A DNA stretch of 64,000 nt from positions 2,046,001 through 2,110,000 of the forward strand of contig NZ_CP126969.1 of assembly GCF_030252165.1 (NCBI RefSeq). The letters run 5' to 3'. The notes beneath the pieces were generated by a model, which saw only the letters and a program-made list of their open reading frames with translations, was not told the DNA's origin and ran no database searches. This DNA comes from Corynebacterium breve. Lineage in GTDB: Bacteria > Actinomycetota > Actinomycetes > Mycobacteriales > Mycobacteriaceae. Positions 27,795-35,192 of the stretch are shown here, in pieces. Every line of letters starts with the position of its first letter. Position 1 is the stretch's first letter. The translations under genes were made by a program, and so were the position numbers.

Positions 27795-28910
27795 ATGTCA
27801 CCAACAGAGTATCCAGTCATCATCATCGGCGCAGGCCAAGCGGGACTTGCGGCAGCCCACGAAGTGCAGCGCCGAGGAATTACCAATTTCCTAATCCTGG
27901 ATGCCAACGACGGTCCCGGCGGAGCCTGGAGACATCGCTGGGACTCTCTAACATTAGGAAAATCGCACGGTATCGCCGACCTTCCCGGACTGCCTCTCGA
28001 CCGCCCCGACCCGACGGTCCCCGCGAGTGAGGTCGTCGCCAAGTACTACGGAGCCTATGAACAAAACTTCGACCTCCCCGTCCACCGCCCGGCGCGCGTA
28101 GCCCAAGTCACGGGCACCGGGCCTTTTACCGGGCCTCTTACAGTCACGCTCGAATCGGGAGAACAATTCACCGCCGAGGTCGTCATCAACGCGACAGGTA
28201 CGTGGGACAGCCCCTATATTCCGTATATCCCCGGGATCAACAAGTTCGCAGGGCAGCAGCTTCACACGAAGCACTACCGCCGAAAGGAAGACTTCGCAGG
28301 CAAGAGGACCCTGGTTGTCGGCGGTGGCCTGTCCGCGGTGCAATTCCTCCTTGAGCTCGAAAGCGTCACCGAAACGATCTGGGCCACGCGGCGCCCGCCA
28401 CAGTTCGTCGACGGTTTCGGCGACAGCGATTGGGGCCTCAACGTGGAAAAACGCGTCCGCGAGAACACATTCGCAGGGAAGCTCCCGGCTTCGGTGGTAG
28501 CCAATACAGGCATTCCGCTTATCGACGATTACCTGGCCGGCGTTGAATCAGGAGCGCTAGTTTCGCGGGGCATGTTCAACGAGATCAACTCGACTGGCGT
28601 GCGTTTCGGGGCCAGTGATTCGTCGACAAGCAATCTTGTTGTGCCTGAGTCTTGGTCGCCTTTCCCTGCTGGACATGAGATCGATGTAGACGTCATTTTT
28701 TGGAACACGGGATTTCGGGCGCACCTTCCCCATCTGGCACCGCTGCAACTTCGCGAGCCAGGTGGCGGCATCACCATGGCCGACGAGGTGACACCTGCCA
28801 GAAACCCACGTGTGCTGCTTGCCGGCTACGGATCGACCGCGTCTACCGTAGGTGCCAACCGAGCCGGCCGATTGGCAGGCAGGGCTGCGGCACGACTGCT
28901 TAGTCAGTAG
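27795..28910 (+). CDS. flavin-containing monooxygenase / FAD-dependent oxidoreductase
   Basis: 371 residues. FAD-binding Rossmann motif at the N-terminus (VIIIGAGQAGLAAAHEVQRRG), second dinucleotide motif for NADPH (RTLVVGGGLSAVQFLLELE), the FMO/CzcO-like ATGTWDSPYIPYIPG linker, and a C-terminal LLAGYGSTASTVGANRAGR. It resembles CzcO-type and Baeyer-Villiger-like oxidoreductases, and the substrate is unknown. The start at 27795 was chosen because it begins at the FAD motif with a leaderless -10 box; the open frame extends to 27672 without support. It overlaps the end of the convergent adhA by 7 bases. Confidence 0.88.
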   Translation: MSPTEYPVIIIGAGQAGLAAAHEVQRRGITNFLILDANDGPGGAWRHRWDSLTLGKSHGIADLPGLPLDRPDPTVPASEVVAKYYGAYEQNFDLPVHRPARVAQVTGTGPFTGPLTVTLESGEQFTAEVVINATGTWDSPYIPYIPGINKFAGQQLHTKHYRRKEDFAGKRTLVVGGGLSAVQFLLELESVTETIWATRRPPQFVDGFGDSDWGLNVEKRVRENTFAGKLPASVVANTGIPLIDDYLAGVESGALVSRGMFNEINSTGVRFGASDSSTSNLVVPESWSPFPAGHEIDVDVIFWNTGFRAHLPHLAPLQLREPGGGITMADEVTPARNPRVLLAGYGSTASTVGANRAGRLAGRAAARLLSQ

Positions 28911-29940
28911 CGAATCGACATCCGGCCGTCGATTGCACCCGCACGCATGTCGTCGAACACCTGGTTAACATCCTCAAGCGCACACGTTCCGACCGTTGGT
29001 TTGATCTGTCCACGCGCATAGAAATCAAGCGCTTCTTGCATATCGAGGCGGGTTCCTACGAGAGATCCTCGAATAGTTAGACCCTTGAGGACAATATCAA
29101 AAATCGGAGCCGGGAAATCACCAGGCGGCAACCCTAAGAACACGATGGTGCCAGCTCGGCGAGCCATCCCAATCGCTTGTCCAAATGCCTTTGGATGAAC
29201 CGCTGTAACCAGAACTCCATGGGCGCCGCCATCTGTAAACTCCTGCACAGCATCGGCAGGGTCACTGTCCTTTGCATTGATGACATGCTCTGCACCGTGC
29301 TTCTTAGCCAGCTCGAGCTTATCCTCTGCAATATCTACAGCAATTACTCGCAATCCCATGGCAACCGCATACTGAACGGCAATATGCCCCAGCCCACCGA
29401 TACCGGAGATTACAACAAACTGCCCCGGACGCGCTTCGGTACGCTTCAAACCTTTGTAAACTGTAACCCCTGCGCAAAGGATCGGGGCAACTTCTACAGG
29501 GTCAGCCCCTCGGGAATGCGAGCCGCAAAACGAGTATCCACCAGCATGTACTCACCAAACGAGCCATCTTTTGTATACCCACCGTATTGCGCCGAAGGGC
29601 ATAGAGTTTCTTGTCCAGATAGGCACAGGTCACACTCTCCACACGCAGACCAGAGCCATGCATTCCCAACAATGTCCCCCACTTCAACTGGATGCGTTCC
29701 AGGACCAAGAGCAACCACCTCGCCAACACCTTCGTGCCCCGGCACAAACGGTGGCTCTGGTTTAACCGGCCAATCGCCTTCGGCCGCGTGAAGATCCGTG
29801 TGACAGATTCCCGACGCGTGAAGCTTTACAAGTGCTTCATTCATTCCCAGCTCTGGGAGTTTATATTCCCTAACATTTACAACGGGACCAAATTCATCAA
29901 CAACTGCTGCGGTGAAATTTTCGGGCAAAGAGTTGGTCAT
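28904..29940 (-). pseudogene. adhA: zinc alcohol dehydrogenase with a frameshift
   Basis: Two frames together encode one ~345-residue zinc-dependent ADH. The N-terminal part (29494-29940) has the catalytic zinc region GICHTDLHAAEGDWPVKP, GHEGVGEV and the structural zinc cysteines CGECDLCLSGQETLC. The C-terminal part (to 28904) resumes with VEVAPILCAGVTVYKGLK and the NAD motif VVISGIGGLGHIAVQYA. The frame breaks at a GGG run at 29499-29501 (CCC on the coding strand), where one more base would restore it. A recent 1-base loss or a sequencing error fits. Ethanol/aldehyde metabolism is the usual role. Confidence 0.88.
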
Positions 29941-29997
29941 TTGAGTTACCTTTCAAGTATCAAATTGTTGGTGTCCCAAAACTAACAAAAGGAACAA

Positions 29998-30013
29998 TGT
30001 GATCGCCAGCACA
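29998..30013 (-). promoter_or_regulatory. GlxR (CRP-like) box upstream of adhA
   Basis: TGTGA-TCGCCA-GCACA matches TGTGA-N6-TCACA at 9 of 10 positions, 57 bases upstream of the adhA ATG. AdhA in related corynebacteria is carbon-regulated, so a GlxR site is plausible. Confidence 0.6.
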
Positions 30014-30157
30014 ATTCCCTAATATTGAATATATCTTTCATTAACCGTCGTTTGGGCACCTTGCAACCACTTCTAGACCTTTGATTCAAATCGGCAAATC
30101 ACACCGATACGGGGGATCTTGACCAATTCCGTACGGTCAAGCAGTCAAATCGTTCCC

Positions 30158-30625
30158 CTATCCGGCCAATAGTGAACTGAGCTTCAAATGAAGCGTCGGG
30201 TAAGGGCACCCGTCGCCATCAAGTTCATCGCGCCCGACTTGCACAAATCCGCGACTGCGATAAAAGGCGCAGGCTCCGCCGTTTTGCTCGTTCACGTCCA
30301 CCGTGGTAACGCCGTGGTTTGAAATCGCCTCATGCAGAAGTCGTGTGCCAATTCCCCTACCGCGCGCCACGTTTTCGATAAAGAGCATTTCAAGATTGCC
30401 CTCTGCGATTCCTGCGAATCCGACCGGCTTCCCGTTCAACTCCGCAACAATGAGCGATACTGCGGGAAAATACATAGCTGCGAGATTCCCTTCGATGCGT
30501 TTGAAGTCCTCTTCAGTAAGAAAATCATGGGTTGCGCGGACGGCGCTTCGCCAAATTGCGACGAGTTCGGGATATTCGGTCGCGCCTTTTGCGGCTCGGA
30601 TCGTCACCGCTGAATCATCGCCCAT
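30158..30625 (-). CDS. GNAT-family N-acetyltransferase
   Basis: 155 residues from the ATG at 30625 (a GTG at 30643 would add six). The acetyl-CoA-binding motif A is LEMLFIENVARGRGIGTRLLHEAISNHG, with motif B DVNEQNGGACAFYRSRGFVQVGR. N-terminus VTIRAAKGATEYPELVAIWRSAVRATHDFL is typical of PhnO/YjaB-like small-molecule or peptide acetyltransferases. Substrate unknown. A 10-bp-arm inverted repeat sits on the start region. Confidence 0.85.
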   Translation of the reverse strand: MGDDSAVTIRAAKGATEYPELVAIWRSAVRATHDFLTEEDFKRIEGNLAAMYFPAVSLIVAELNGKPVGFAGIAEGNLEMLFIENVARGRGIGTRLLHEAISNHGVTTVDVNEQNGGACAFYRSRGFVQVGRDELDGDGCPYPTLHLKLSSLLAG

Positions 30626-30627
30626 TT

Positions 30628-30650
30628 GGCCAGAGTGACACACTCTGGCC
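30628..30650. repeat. perfect inverted repeat at the GNAT gene start
   Basis: GGCCAGAGTG-aca-CACTCTGGCC, 10-bp arms with a 3-base centre, immediately upstream of the ATG at 30625. It could be an operator or an mRNA hairpin that hides the start. No regulator gene is adjacent. Confidence 0.7.
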
Positions 30651-30745
30651 CGGGTAACAACCTGGCGCCCTGCATGAGCACCGCGGCATCAAACCGTAAT
30701 CTTGACTACCCTTGTTGATATATCACTAACACGAAGGAGAAGAAG

Positions 30746-30991
30746 ATGAAGGCTTTTGGATTCTTAAGTTTTGGGCATTATGCATTTGGTGGCCAAGGAG
30801 AAGCTTCGGCGGCAAGGTCCTTAAAAACCATCTAGAGATAGCGAAGGCAGCTGACGAGATCGGCGTGAATAATGCGTCGTTCCGCGTGCACCACTTTGCA
30901 CCACAGGGTGCGTCGCCGATGCCGCTACTGGGAGCCATCGTTGGCGCTACAAAGCACATCGAAGTGGGCACAGGCGTCATTGATATGCGCT
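30746..30991 (+). pseudogene. N-terminal fragment of a luciferase-like (LLM) flavin monooxygenase
   Basis: The gene starts MKAFGFLSFGHYAFGGQ at 30746 with AAGGAGAAG upstream. The frame shifts by one base near 30795-30812 and continues as KVLKNHLEIAKAADEIG and NNASFRVHHFAPQGASPMPLL to ...EVGTGVIDMR at 30990, where the integrated element begins. The rest of the gene resumes at 39050. The gene is therefore damaged twice: by a small deletion and by the insertion. Confidence 0.88.
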
Positions 30992-31013
30992 AGCGCATGT
31001 ATAGGTTGCGACA
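30985..31013. other. attL of the integrated element
   Basis: Shared core ATGCGCTA followed by the element-side arm GCGCATGTATAGGTTGCGACA. The left flank GGCGTCATTGAT belongs to the LLM gene. Confidence 0.8.
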
Positions 31014-31173
31014 CTGGTGACTCTCCATGACAAGTATTGAGCCATGGGTCACGCGTGAGCGCGGCACCATCTTGGCGCGTGTGCCGCCTCGCTCGCTTGG
31101 TACTTGGAGTCGGCAACCACAGGGGTGGCCTGGACCCGGCCCACTCAGATTCGCAGTCACGGGCCCCGGGCAG

Positions 31174-31186
31174 TACAATCGTCAAC
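31174..31186 (+). promoter_or_regulatory. -10 box of the leader-peptide/efflux transcript
   Basis: TACAAT (31174-31179) lies 7 bases before the leader ATG at 31187, so the leader peptide would be translated from a leaderless mRNA. The -35 region is not well conserved. Confidence 0.55.
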
Positions 31187-31243
31187 ATGTCAGCATCTTC
31201 GTGCTCTGCCGCCTGCGCGGCAGTGACCAGGACCTCCCGCTAG
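31187..31243 (+). CDS. 18-residue leader peptide ahead of the efflux gene
   Basis: ATG at 31187, stop TAG at 31241-31243, peptide MSASSCSAACAAVTRTSR, rich in Ser, Ala and Cys. No ribosome site; a -10 box sits directly upstream. Its codons overlap one hairpin (31206-31223) and its stop lies in the loop of a second (31230-31256). This arrangement is typical of ribosome-stalling attenuators controlling antibiotic-resistance genes. Confidence 0.6.
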   Translation: MSASSCSAACAAVTRTSR

Positions 31244-31256
31244 CGGCGGGACGTCC
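31206..31256 (+). promoter_or_regulatory. attenuator-like hairpins in the efflux leader
   Basis: Hairpin 1: CTGCCGC-ctgc-GCGGCAG (31206-31223), inside leader codons. Hairpin 2: GGAC..CCCGC-tagcg-GCGGG..GTCC (31230-31256), around the leader stop. CCTCCT at 31254-31259 and another CCTCCT near 31276 are complementary to the AAGGAG ribosome site of the efflux gene (31345-31350), allowing alternative pairing. Confidence 0.55.
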
Positions 31257-31356
31257 TCCTCACACCACTTACCTCCTGGAACGTCCAGTCGCCTCGTGAA
31301 CCATCCGGAGCGGCCCTTTGTGCTGCTCGAAACTCTTCAGAGCGAAGGAGCAATCG

Positions 31357-32775
31357 ATGCTTTCAGGCATTTCCTCTTCTACCCGCGGGCTCAGTCCCGT
31401 TCCTGTGCGCGTATGGCTCGTGCTATGCGCGATGTCCATGCTGCAGTTCTTCATCGCGGTCGACGTGACCGTGGTCAACATTGCGCTGCCCTCAATCGGC
31501 GCGGACTTCGGCGTCGAGGGTCACTCCCTGACGTGGGTCGTGGTCGGTTACACCATCACCGGTGGCGGGCTGCTGATGCTCGGCGGACGACTCGGTGACC
31601 TTCTGGGCCGCCGCCGCACACTACTGGTCGGCACGACCCTCTTCGGCGCGGCATCACTGCTGGCGGGCCTGGCACCCTCGTTCCCGGTCCTGGTTGCCGC
31701 GCGCCTGCTCCAGGGAGCAGGCGAGGCCATCGCGCTGCCCGCGGCGATGGCGACCATCGTGCTGCTCTTCCCCGAGGGGCCGCGCCGGTCGCGCGCCTTG
31801 AGCGTGTGGGCCGCAGTGGCCAGCTGCGGACTGGTGCTCGGGTTCGCCCTTTCGGGGATCATCACCGCTCATCTGGGCTGGCGGTGGATCTTCCTAATCT
31901 CGGTTCCGTTCATCCTGGTCGTGATCGTGGCCGCGCTCGTACTGGTCCCGGCAGACCGGTCTCGGTCTCGTGAACGGGTCCGTCTGGACCTTCCGGGATC
32001 ACTCCTGCTGACGGCCTGCCCGCTGCTGTTCGTCTACGCCGCGGTCGAGGCCGGCGAGCCTGGGACAAATCCGTGGGTGAGCGTGGCCGCGCTGGTCGGC
32101 TCGGTGCTAGCCGCCGTCGGGTTCGTGTGGGTCGAGTCGAAGTCGCAGAACCCGCTGGTTCCGCTGGCCTTCTTCGCGGACCGCGCGCGGCTGCGAGCGA
32201 ACCTGACGACGATGCTGCTCAGCGGCGCGTTGTCGACTTCCTTCCTGCTGTTCACCTTCTACCTGCAGGAGAGGCTGGAGATCGGTCCGCTGGGGGCAGG
32301 TCTCACGATGCTGCCCCTGGCCGTAGCGCTGATCGCGGCCTCGGTGCTTGTTCCACGGCTGCTGGGGCGCTGGGGCGCACGCGCCTGCGTTCTGGTCGGG
32401 CTCACGGCTGCTGCGGGCGCGATGGCGGTGGTCGCGCTTGTGGCGGTCCTGGGCGGTGGGGCAGCGTGGCTGCTCCCTGCGATGCTGCTGATCGCGGCAG
32501 GAATGGGATTCGGACTCGTGGGTCTGCAGTACATCGCGGTCAGCGGGACCACCGACGAGGATGCCGGGATCGCATCGGGCGTCCAGCGAGCGGCGGACCA
32601 GCTCGGAGGAGCCAGTGGCGTGGCCGTGTACGTGGGCCTCGGGTTCGCCCCGGCCCTGCACGCCGGCGATCCCTTCGTGATCGCTGCGGTGCTCGCCGTC
32701 GCCGGGTTGGTCATCGGTGCCTTGGTCATCTCCCGGTCGCCGGCTAACACTGCGATGCAGCCGCAGGCCGAATAG
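31357..32775 (+). CDS. DHA2-family drug efflux MFS transporter (element cargo)
   Basis: 472 residues, about 14 membrane helices. Motif A GGRLGDLLGRRRTLL, N-terminal IAVDVTVVNIALPSIGADFGV and DHA2-type LTWVVVGYTITGGGLLML are clear. The start at 31357 has GAAGGAG seven bases upstream; the frame is open to 31318 without a ribosome site. As cargo of a mobilizable element, behind a leader-peptide attenuator, it probably confers resistance to a ribosome-targeting antibiotic; this is inference. It is the only element gene on the plus strand, transcribed toward the minus-strand mob operon. Confidence 0.88.
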   Translation: MLSGISSSTRGLSPVPVRVWLVLCAMSMLQFFIAVDVTVVNIALPSIGADFGVEGHSLTWVVVGYTITGGGLLMLGGRLGDLLGRRRTLLVGTTLFGAASLLAGLAPSFPVLVAARLLQGAGEAIALPAAMATIVLLFPEGPRRSRALSVWAAVASCGLVLGFALSGIITAHLGWRWIFLISVPFILVVIVAALVLVPADRSRSRERVRLDLPGSLLLTACPLLFVYAAVEAGEPGTNPWVSVAALVGSVLAAVGFVWVESKSQNPLVPLAFFADRARLRANLTTMLLSGALSTSFLLFTFYLQERLEIGPLGAGLTMLPLAVALIAASVLVPRLLGRWGARACVLVGLTAAAGAMAVVALVAVLGGGAAWLLPAMLLIAAGMGFGLVGLQYIAVSGTTDEDAGIASGVQRAADQLGGASGVAVYVGLGFAPALHAGDPFVIAAVLAVAGLVIGALVISRSPANTAMQPQAE

Positions 32776-32802
32776 CAGGAAAGAGATCGACTCTACGCCG
32801 CT

Positions 32803-32829
32803 GCTGAAAAAGCAGCGGCGTAGAGTTGC
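32803..32829. terminator. bidirectional terminator between efflux gene and mob operon
   Basis: CTACGCCGCTGCT-gaaaa-AGCAGCGGCGTAG at about 32793-32825 forms a perfect 13-bp stem between the convergent efflux and mobilization genes. Confidence 0.75.
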
Positions 32830-32831
32830 AC

Positions 32832-33734
32832 CTACTTCTTCCACCGGGGCCACTTCGGCATCCCGCGGCTCTTCCACATCTCCACCAGGCTTGTAATCCA
32901 GCGGACGGAGGCGAACAGCCCGTAGCCGGACGCAACGAGGCCTATCGCGACCACGAGCCAGCGTCCGATCCCGAGCCACACAGTCCCGTTCACGTCCAGC
33001 GCCCACTGAGCGCCCGTGATGAGCCCGGCTACGGCCATCCAGAGCCCAGCGACGACCACGGTCACCGGCAGGAGTACGAGGCACATCGCGGCGGCAGCCG
33101 ACCAGAGCTGACGGGCCTCCAGCTTCGCCGTGGCAGCGATGATCCGCTCGGCCCGCTCGTTCGAGGCGTCGAGATTCGCGGTCATCGTGGCGGTGGCCTC
33201 CCCGGAGACCTGCTCGACGGCCTTCTCGACCCGCTCCTCGGTGCGCTTCTCGATCCGCTGCACCGCGCCGCCGACCTGGCTCACGAGCTTCTGGTTCGCT
33301 GTGGCCTGCACCTTCAGACCCTCAATCGCCGAGGCCGTAGCCGCGCGATTCTTCTGCGCCTCCGCGACCAAGGTCCGCGACGCGGCGTTCAAGTTCTCGC
33401 CGTTGAGACTCTGCGCGAACTCGCCGAGCGTGCTCGCGATCTCGTTCTGCCTGCTCTCGATACTCGCGATCCTCGCGGACACGTCGCTGGAGGGCGAGGA
33501 GGTCGACGCCGGGGCTGTGATCCGCTCCAGTCGCCTCGTCGTCTCCTCGTCCATGACCTTCACGAACCCCGCGAGCTTCTTCTGCTGCTCGGTCAGCGTG
33601 GCGATCCTCGTATTCTGCGCCTCGACGGCGGCGAGGATCGAGGTCAACAGCTCCATCGTCTCCGGACTGCCGAGCTGCTGCTGCGACTGCACGGGCCCGT
33701 TCTGCTGCTTCAGCCTGTCGAGTGCTGCGCTCAT
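32832..33734 (-). CDS. coiled-coil membrane mobilization protein (MobB-like)
   Basis: 300 residues from the ATG at 33734 (MSAALDRLKQQNG). Residues 1-195 are a long coiled coil (MELLTSILAAVEAQNTRIATLTEQQKKL ... SASRTLVAEAQKNRAATASAIEGLKVQ ... AVQRIEKRTEERVEKAVEQV). Two transmembrane helices follow (SAAAAMCLVLLPVTVVVAGLWMAVAGL and GIGRWLVVAIGLVASGYGLF), then a basic tail (KSRGMPKWPRWKK). Its first 413 nt overlap the 3' end of the relaxase gene in another frame, as mobB lies within mobA in RSF1010-type plasmids. A link between the relaxosome and the membrane is inferred. Confidence 0.8.
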   Translation of the reverse strand: MSAALDRLKQQNGPVQSQQQLGSPETMELLTSILAAVEAQNTRIATLTEQQKKLAGFVKVMDEETTRRLERITAPASTSSPSSDVSARIASIESRQNEIASTLGEFAQSLNGENLNAASRTLVAEAQKNRAATASAIEGLKVQATANQKLVSQVGGAVQRIEKRTEERVEKAVEQVSGEATATMTANLDASNERAERIIAATAKLEARQLWSAAAAMCLVLLPVTVVVAGLWMAVAGLITGAQWALDVNGTVWLGIGRWLVVAIGLVASGYGLFASVRWITSLVEMWKSRGMPKWPRWKK

Positions 33735-34608
33735 GTTCCTGCTCCTTCTGCTGCTGGTGGTAGTCGAAGAACGCCTGCGCGCCCTCCGGGGTGAAGTCCG
33801 CCGAGAGAGCGCTCGTGCGCTTGCGGCGCTCAGCACGCCTGGACTCGCCGCGGCGGTCCTCGATGTAGAGCGTCCAGGTCTCCTGACCGGCACGCTTACC
33901 CTTCTTGCTGACCGGGCTGTGCAGACGCATCCGCGGCACCCGATCCCCGTCATCGCCGAGTTGCTGGCTCTGCTCCTCGATCACCGCTTCGAGACCGGCC
34001 TTGTCCACCGCGCGGGGATCGGCCAGCGCCGCGCTCATCCGGTCGCCCATCTCGCGGTCGAGCGACCCCTCGGCGAAGTCCTCGCGGCGCAGCTCCCAGT
34101 CCTTCGGCGCGTGCCCCAGCCGCTTCACGACCGAGAGCCCGTGCTCGCGCATCAGCTCGTCGTTCGCCGACTGGACGCCCTTCTGGTTCCCGGCCTTGCG
34201 GTCGTGGAATGTGCGGTAGTCCGAGAGCGCCTTTCCCGTGCGGTTGTTGTGATTGAGAACCAAAATATGATTGTGCGGCTTCTTTCCCCGCCCATCCACA
34301 TGACTGACGACGAGGCAGTCGGAATCCGGGTGCATCTTCTTCGCGAGCTGGTAGCCCAGATCGTTCACCCGCTGCACGTGTTCGGGGTTCTTCGGGTCGA
34401 ACTCCTCGTCGCTGAACGACTGGCGGTAGTGCAGCGCCTCGACCTCGCGCGTCGTGTTCTGCATGAGCGCCCGAGCGCGCGCCGAGAACGAGCCGGGGCC
34501 TCCCGGCACATCGCACGTGATCGCGACGCCCCGCTCGTCCTCCTTGCCACGGATATAGCGCTCCGTGTCGGCGGCGCTCGTGCTCGGGCTGTAGTGCGTC
34601 GTGCTCAC
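33322..34608 (-). CDS. relaxase / mobilization nuclease
   Basis: 428 residues. The relaxase domain occupies ~1-200 with the metal-binding motif SHVDGRGKKPHNHILVLN (His103, His112, His114) and upstream EALHYRQSFSDEEFDP. It nicks at oriT and attaches covalently to the transferred strand; MOBP-like by the HxDx(n)PHNH pattern, with the catalytic Tyr likely among Tyr6/Tyr18. The C-terminal half is a charged helical tail (RAERRKRTSAL, QQQKEQEHERSTRQAEAAERARAVAAA), where the coiled-coil gene overlaps. Start ATG overlaps the stop of the MobC-like gene by four bases. Confidence 0.85.
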   Translation of the reverse strand: MSTTHYSPSTSAADTERYIRGKEDERGVAITCDVPGGPGSFSARARALMQNTTREVEALHYRQSFSDEEFDPKNPEHVQRVNDLGYQLAKKMHPDSDCLVVSHVDGRGKKPHNHILVLNHNNRTGKALSDYRTFHDRKAGNQKGVQSANDELMREHGLSVVKRLGHAPKDWELRREDFAEGSLDREMGDRMSAALADPRAVDKAGLEAVIEEQSQQLGDDGDRVPRMRLHSPVSKKGKRAGQETWTLYIEDRRGESRRAERRKRTSALSADFTPEGAQAFFDYHQQQKEQEHERSTRQAEAAERARAVAAAARQSGDDGAVDLDPRRRRGAEYEDRHADRAAEEARGVREGHGRGDDEATGADHSPGVDLLALQRRVREDREYREQAERDREHARRVRAESQRRELERRVADLGRGGAEESRGYGLGD

Positions 34609-35192
34609 GAGGCCGTCCGATCACCGAGCAGGGCGCGGACCTCGCGCAGCAGCTCGATCAGCTCGGGCACCTCCGCCGACAGCGCCACCGACTCACCAGC
34701 CCGCGCCCGGCGGTCCAGGTCGTTGACGTTGATCGCCAGCGGGCGGATCTGCGCGGCCAGCTCGCGCGCGTCCGCCGACACCTGCGCGCGCGCCTCGACC
34801 CCGAGCAGGTGCGCGGCCACGGCGGCGTCCAGTTCCTCGCTCCGAGAGGCGTGGAGGGCATCCCGGACGACGGCCCGCACCCACGTGCTCGGAGCCAGCC
34901 CGAGCCGCTTCGCACGAGTGCGAAGCGCCGCGAGCGTGGCCTCTCCGAAGTCGGTATCGAGCTTCGCGCGGCCCCCACGACGACGCTTCGCGCCGCCGTG
35001 ACTCTGGCGCACAGCCTCCGCATCAGCCCGACCGGTGTTCACCTGGGAGTCGGTCTGCTGCTCCACCTGTACGCCAGAGTGGCAAGCAGTAGGCCTGTCG
35101 GACACATCGCTGACGCTCGTGTCCTCCAGCCCTGCTTGCGAGGGGCCTCCGGCCCCCTCGACCCCCTGGAGTACGGTGCTGTCGGCGCTCAT
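34605..35192 (-). CDS. MobC-like relaxosome accessory protein
   Basis: 195 residues. A disordered N-terminus (~1-70) is followed by a ribbon-helix-helix-like and MobC segment: GRAKLDTDFGEATLAALRTRAKRLGLAPSTWVRAVVRDALHAS, then AAQIRPLAINVNDLDRRARAGE, the 'N-x-N-Q/D' helix characteristic of MobC. MobC proteins bind oriT and help the relaxase melt DNA. Four-base overlaps with rep upstream and relaxase downstream show translational coupling. Confidence 0.82.
   Translation of the reverse strand: MSADSTVLQGVEGAGGPSQAGLEDTSVSDVSDRPTACHSGVQVEQQTDSQVNTGRADAEAVRQSHGGAKRRRGGRAKLDTDFGEATLAALRTRAKRLGLAPSTWVRAVVRDALHASRSEELDAAVAAHLLGVEARAQVSADARELAAQIRPLAINVNDLDRRARAGESVALSAEVPELIELLREVRALLGDRTAS

Noticed and set aside
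30990..31188. Minus-strand frame between attL and the efflux leader, with a tail that looks slightly protein-like
   Set aside because: No recognisable domain, no start signal, and it runs through attL; may be a remnant, but unsupported.
33130..35001. 623-codon plus-strand frame across the mob genes
   Set aside because: GC-rich shadow of relaxase and MobC, with low-complexity translation.
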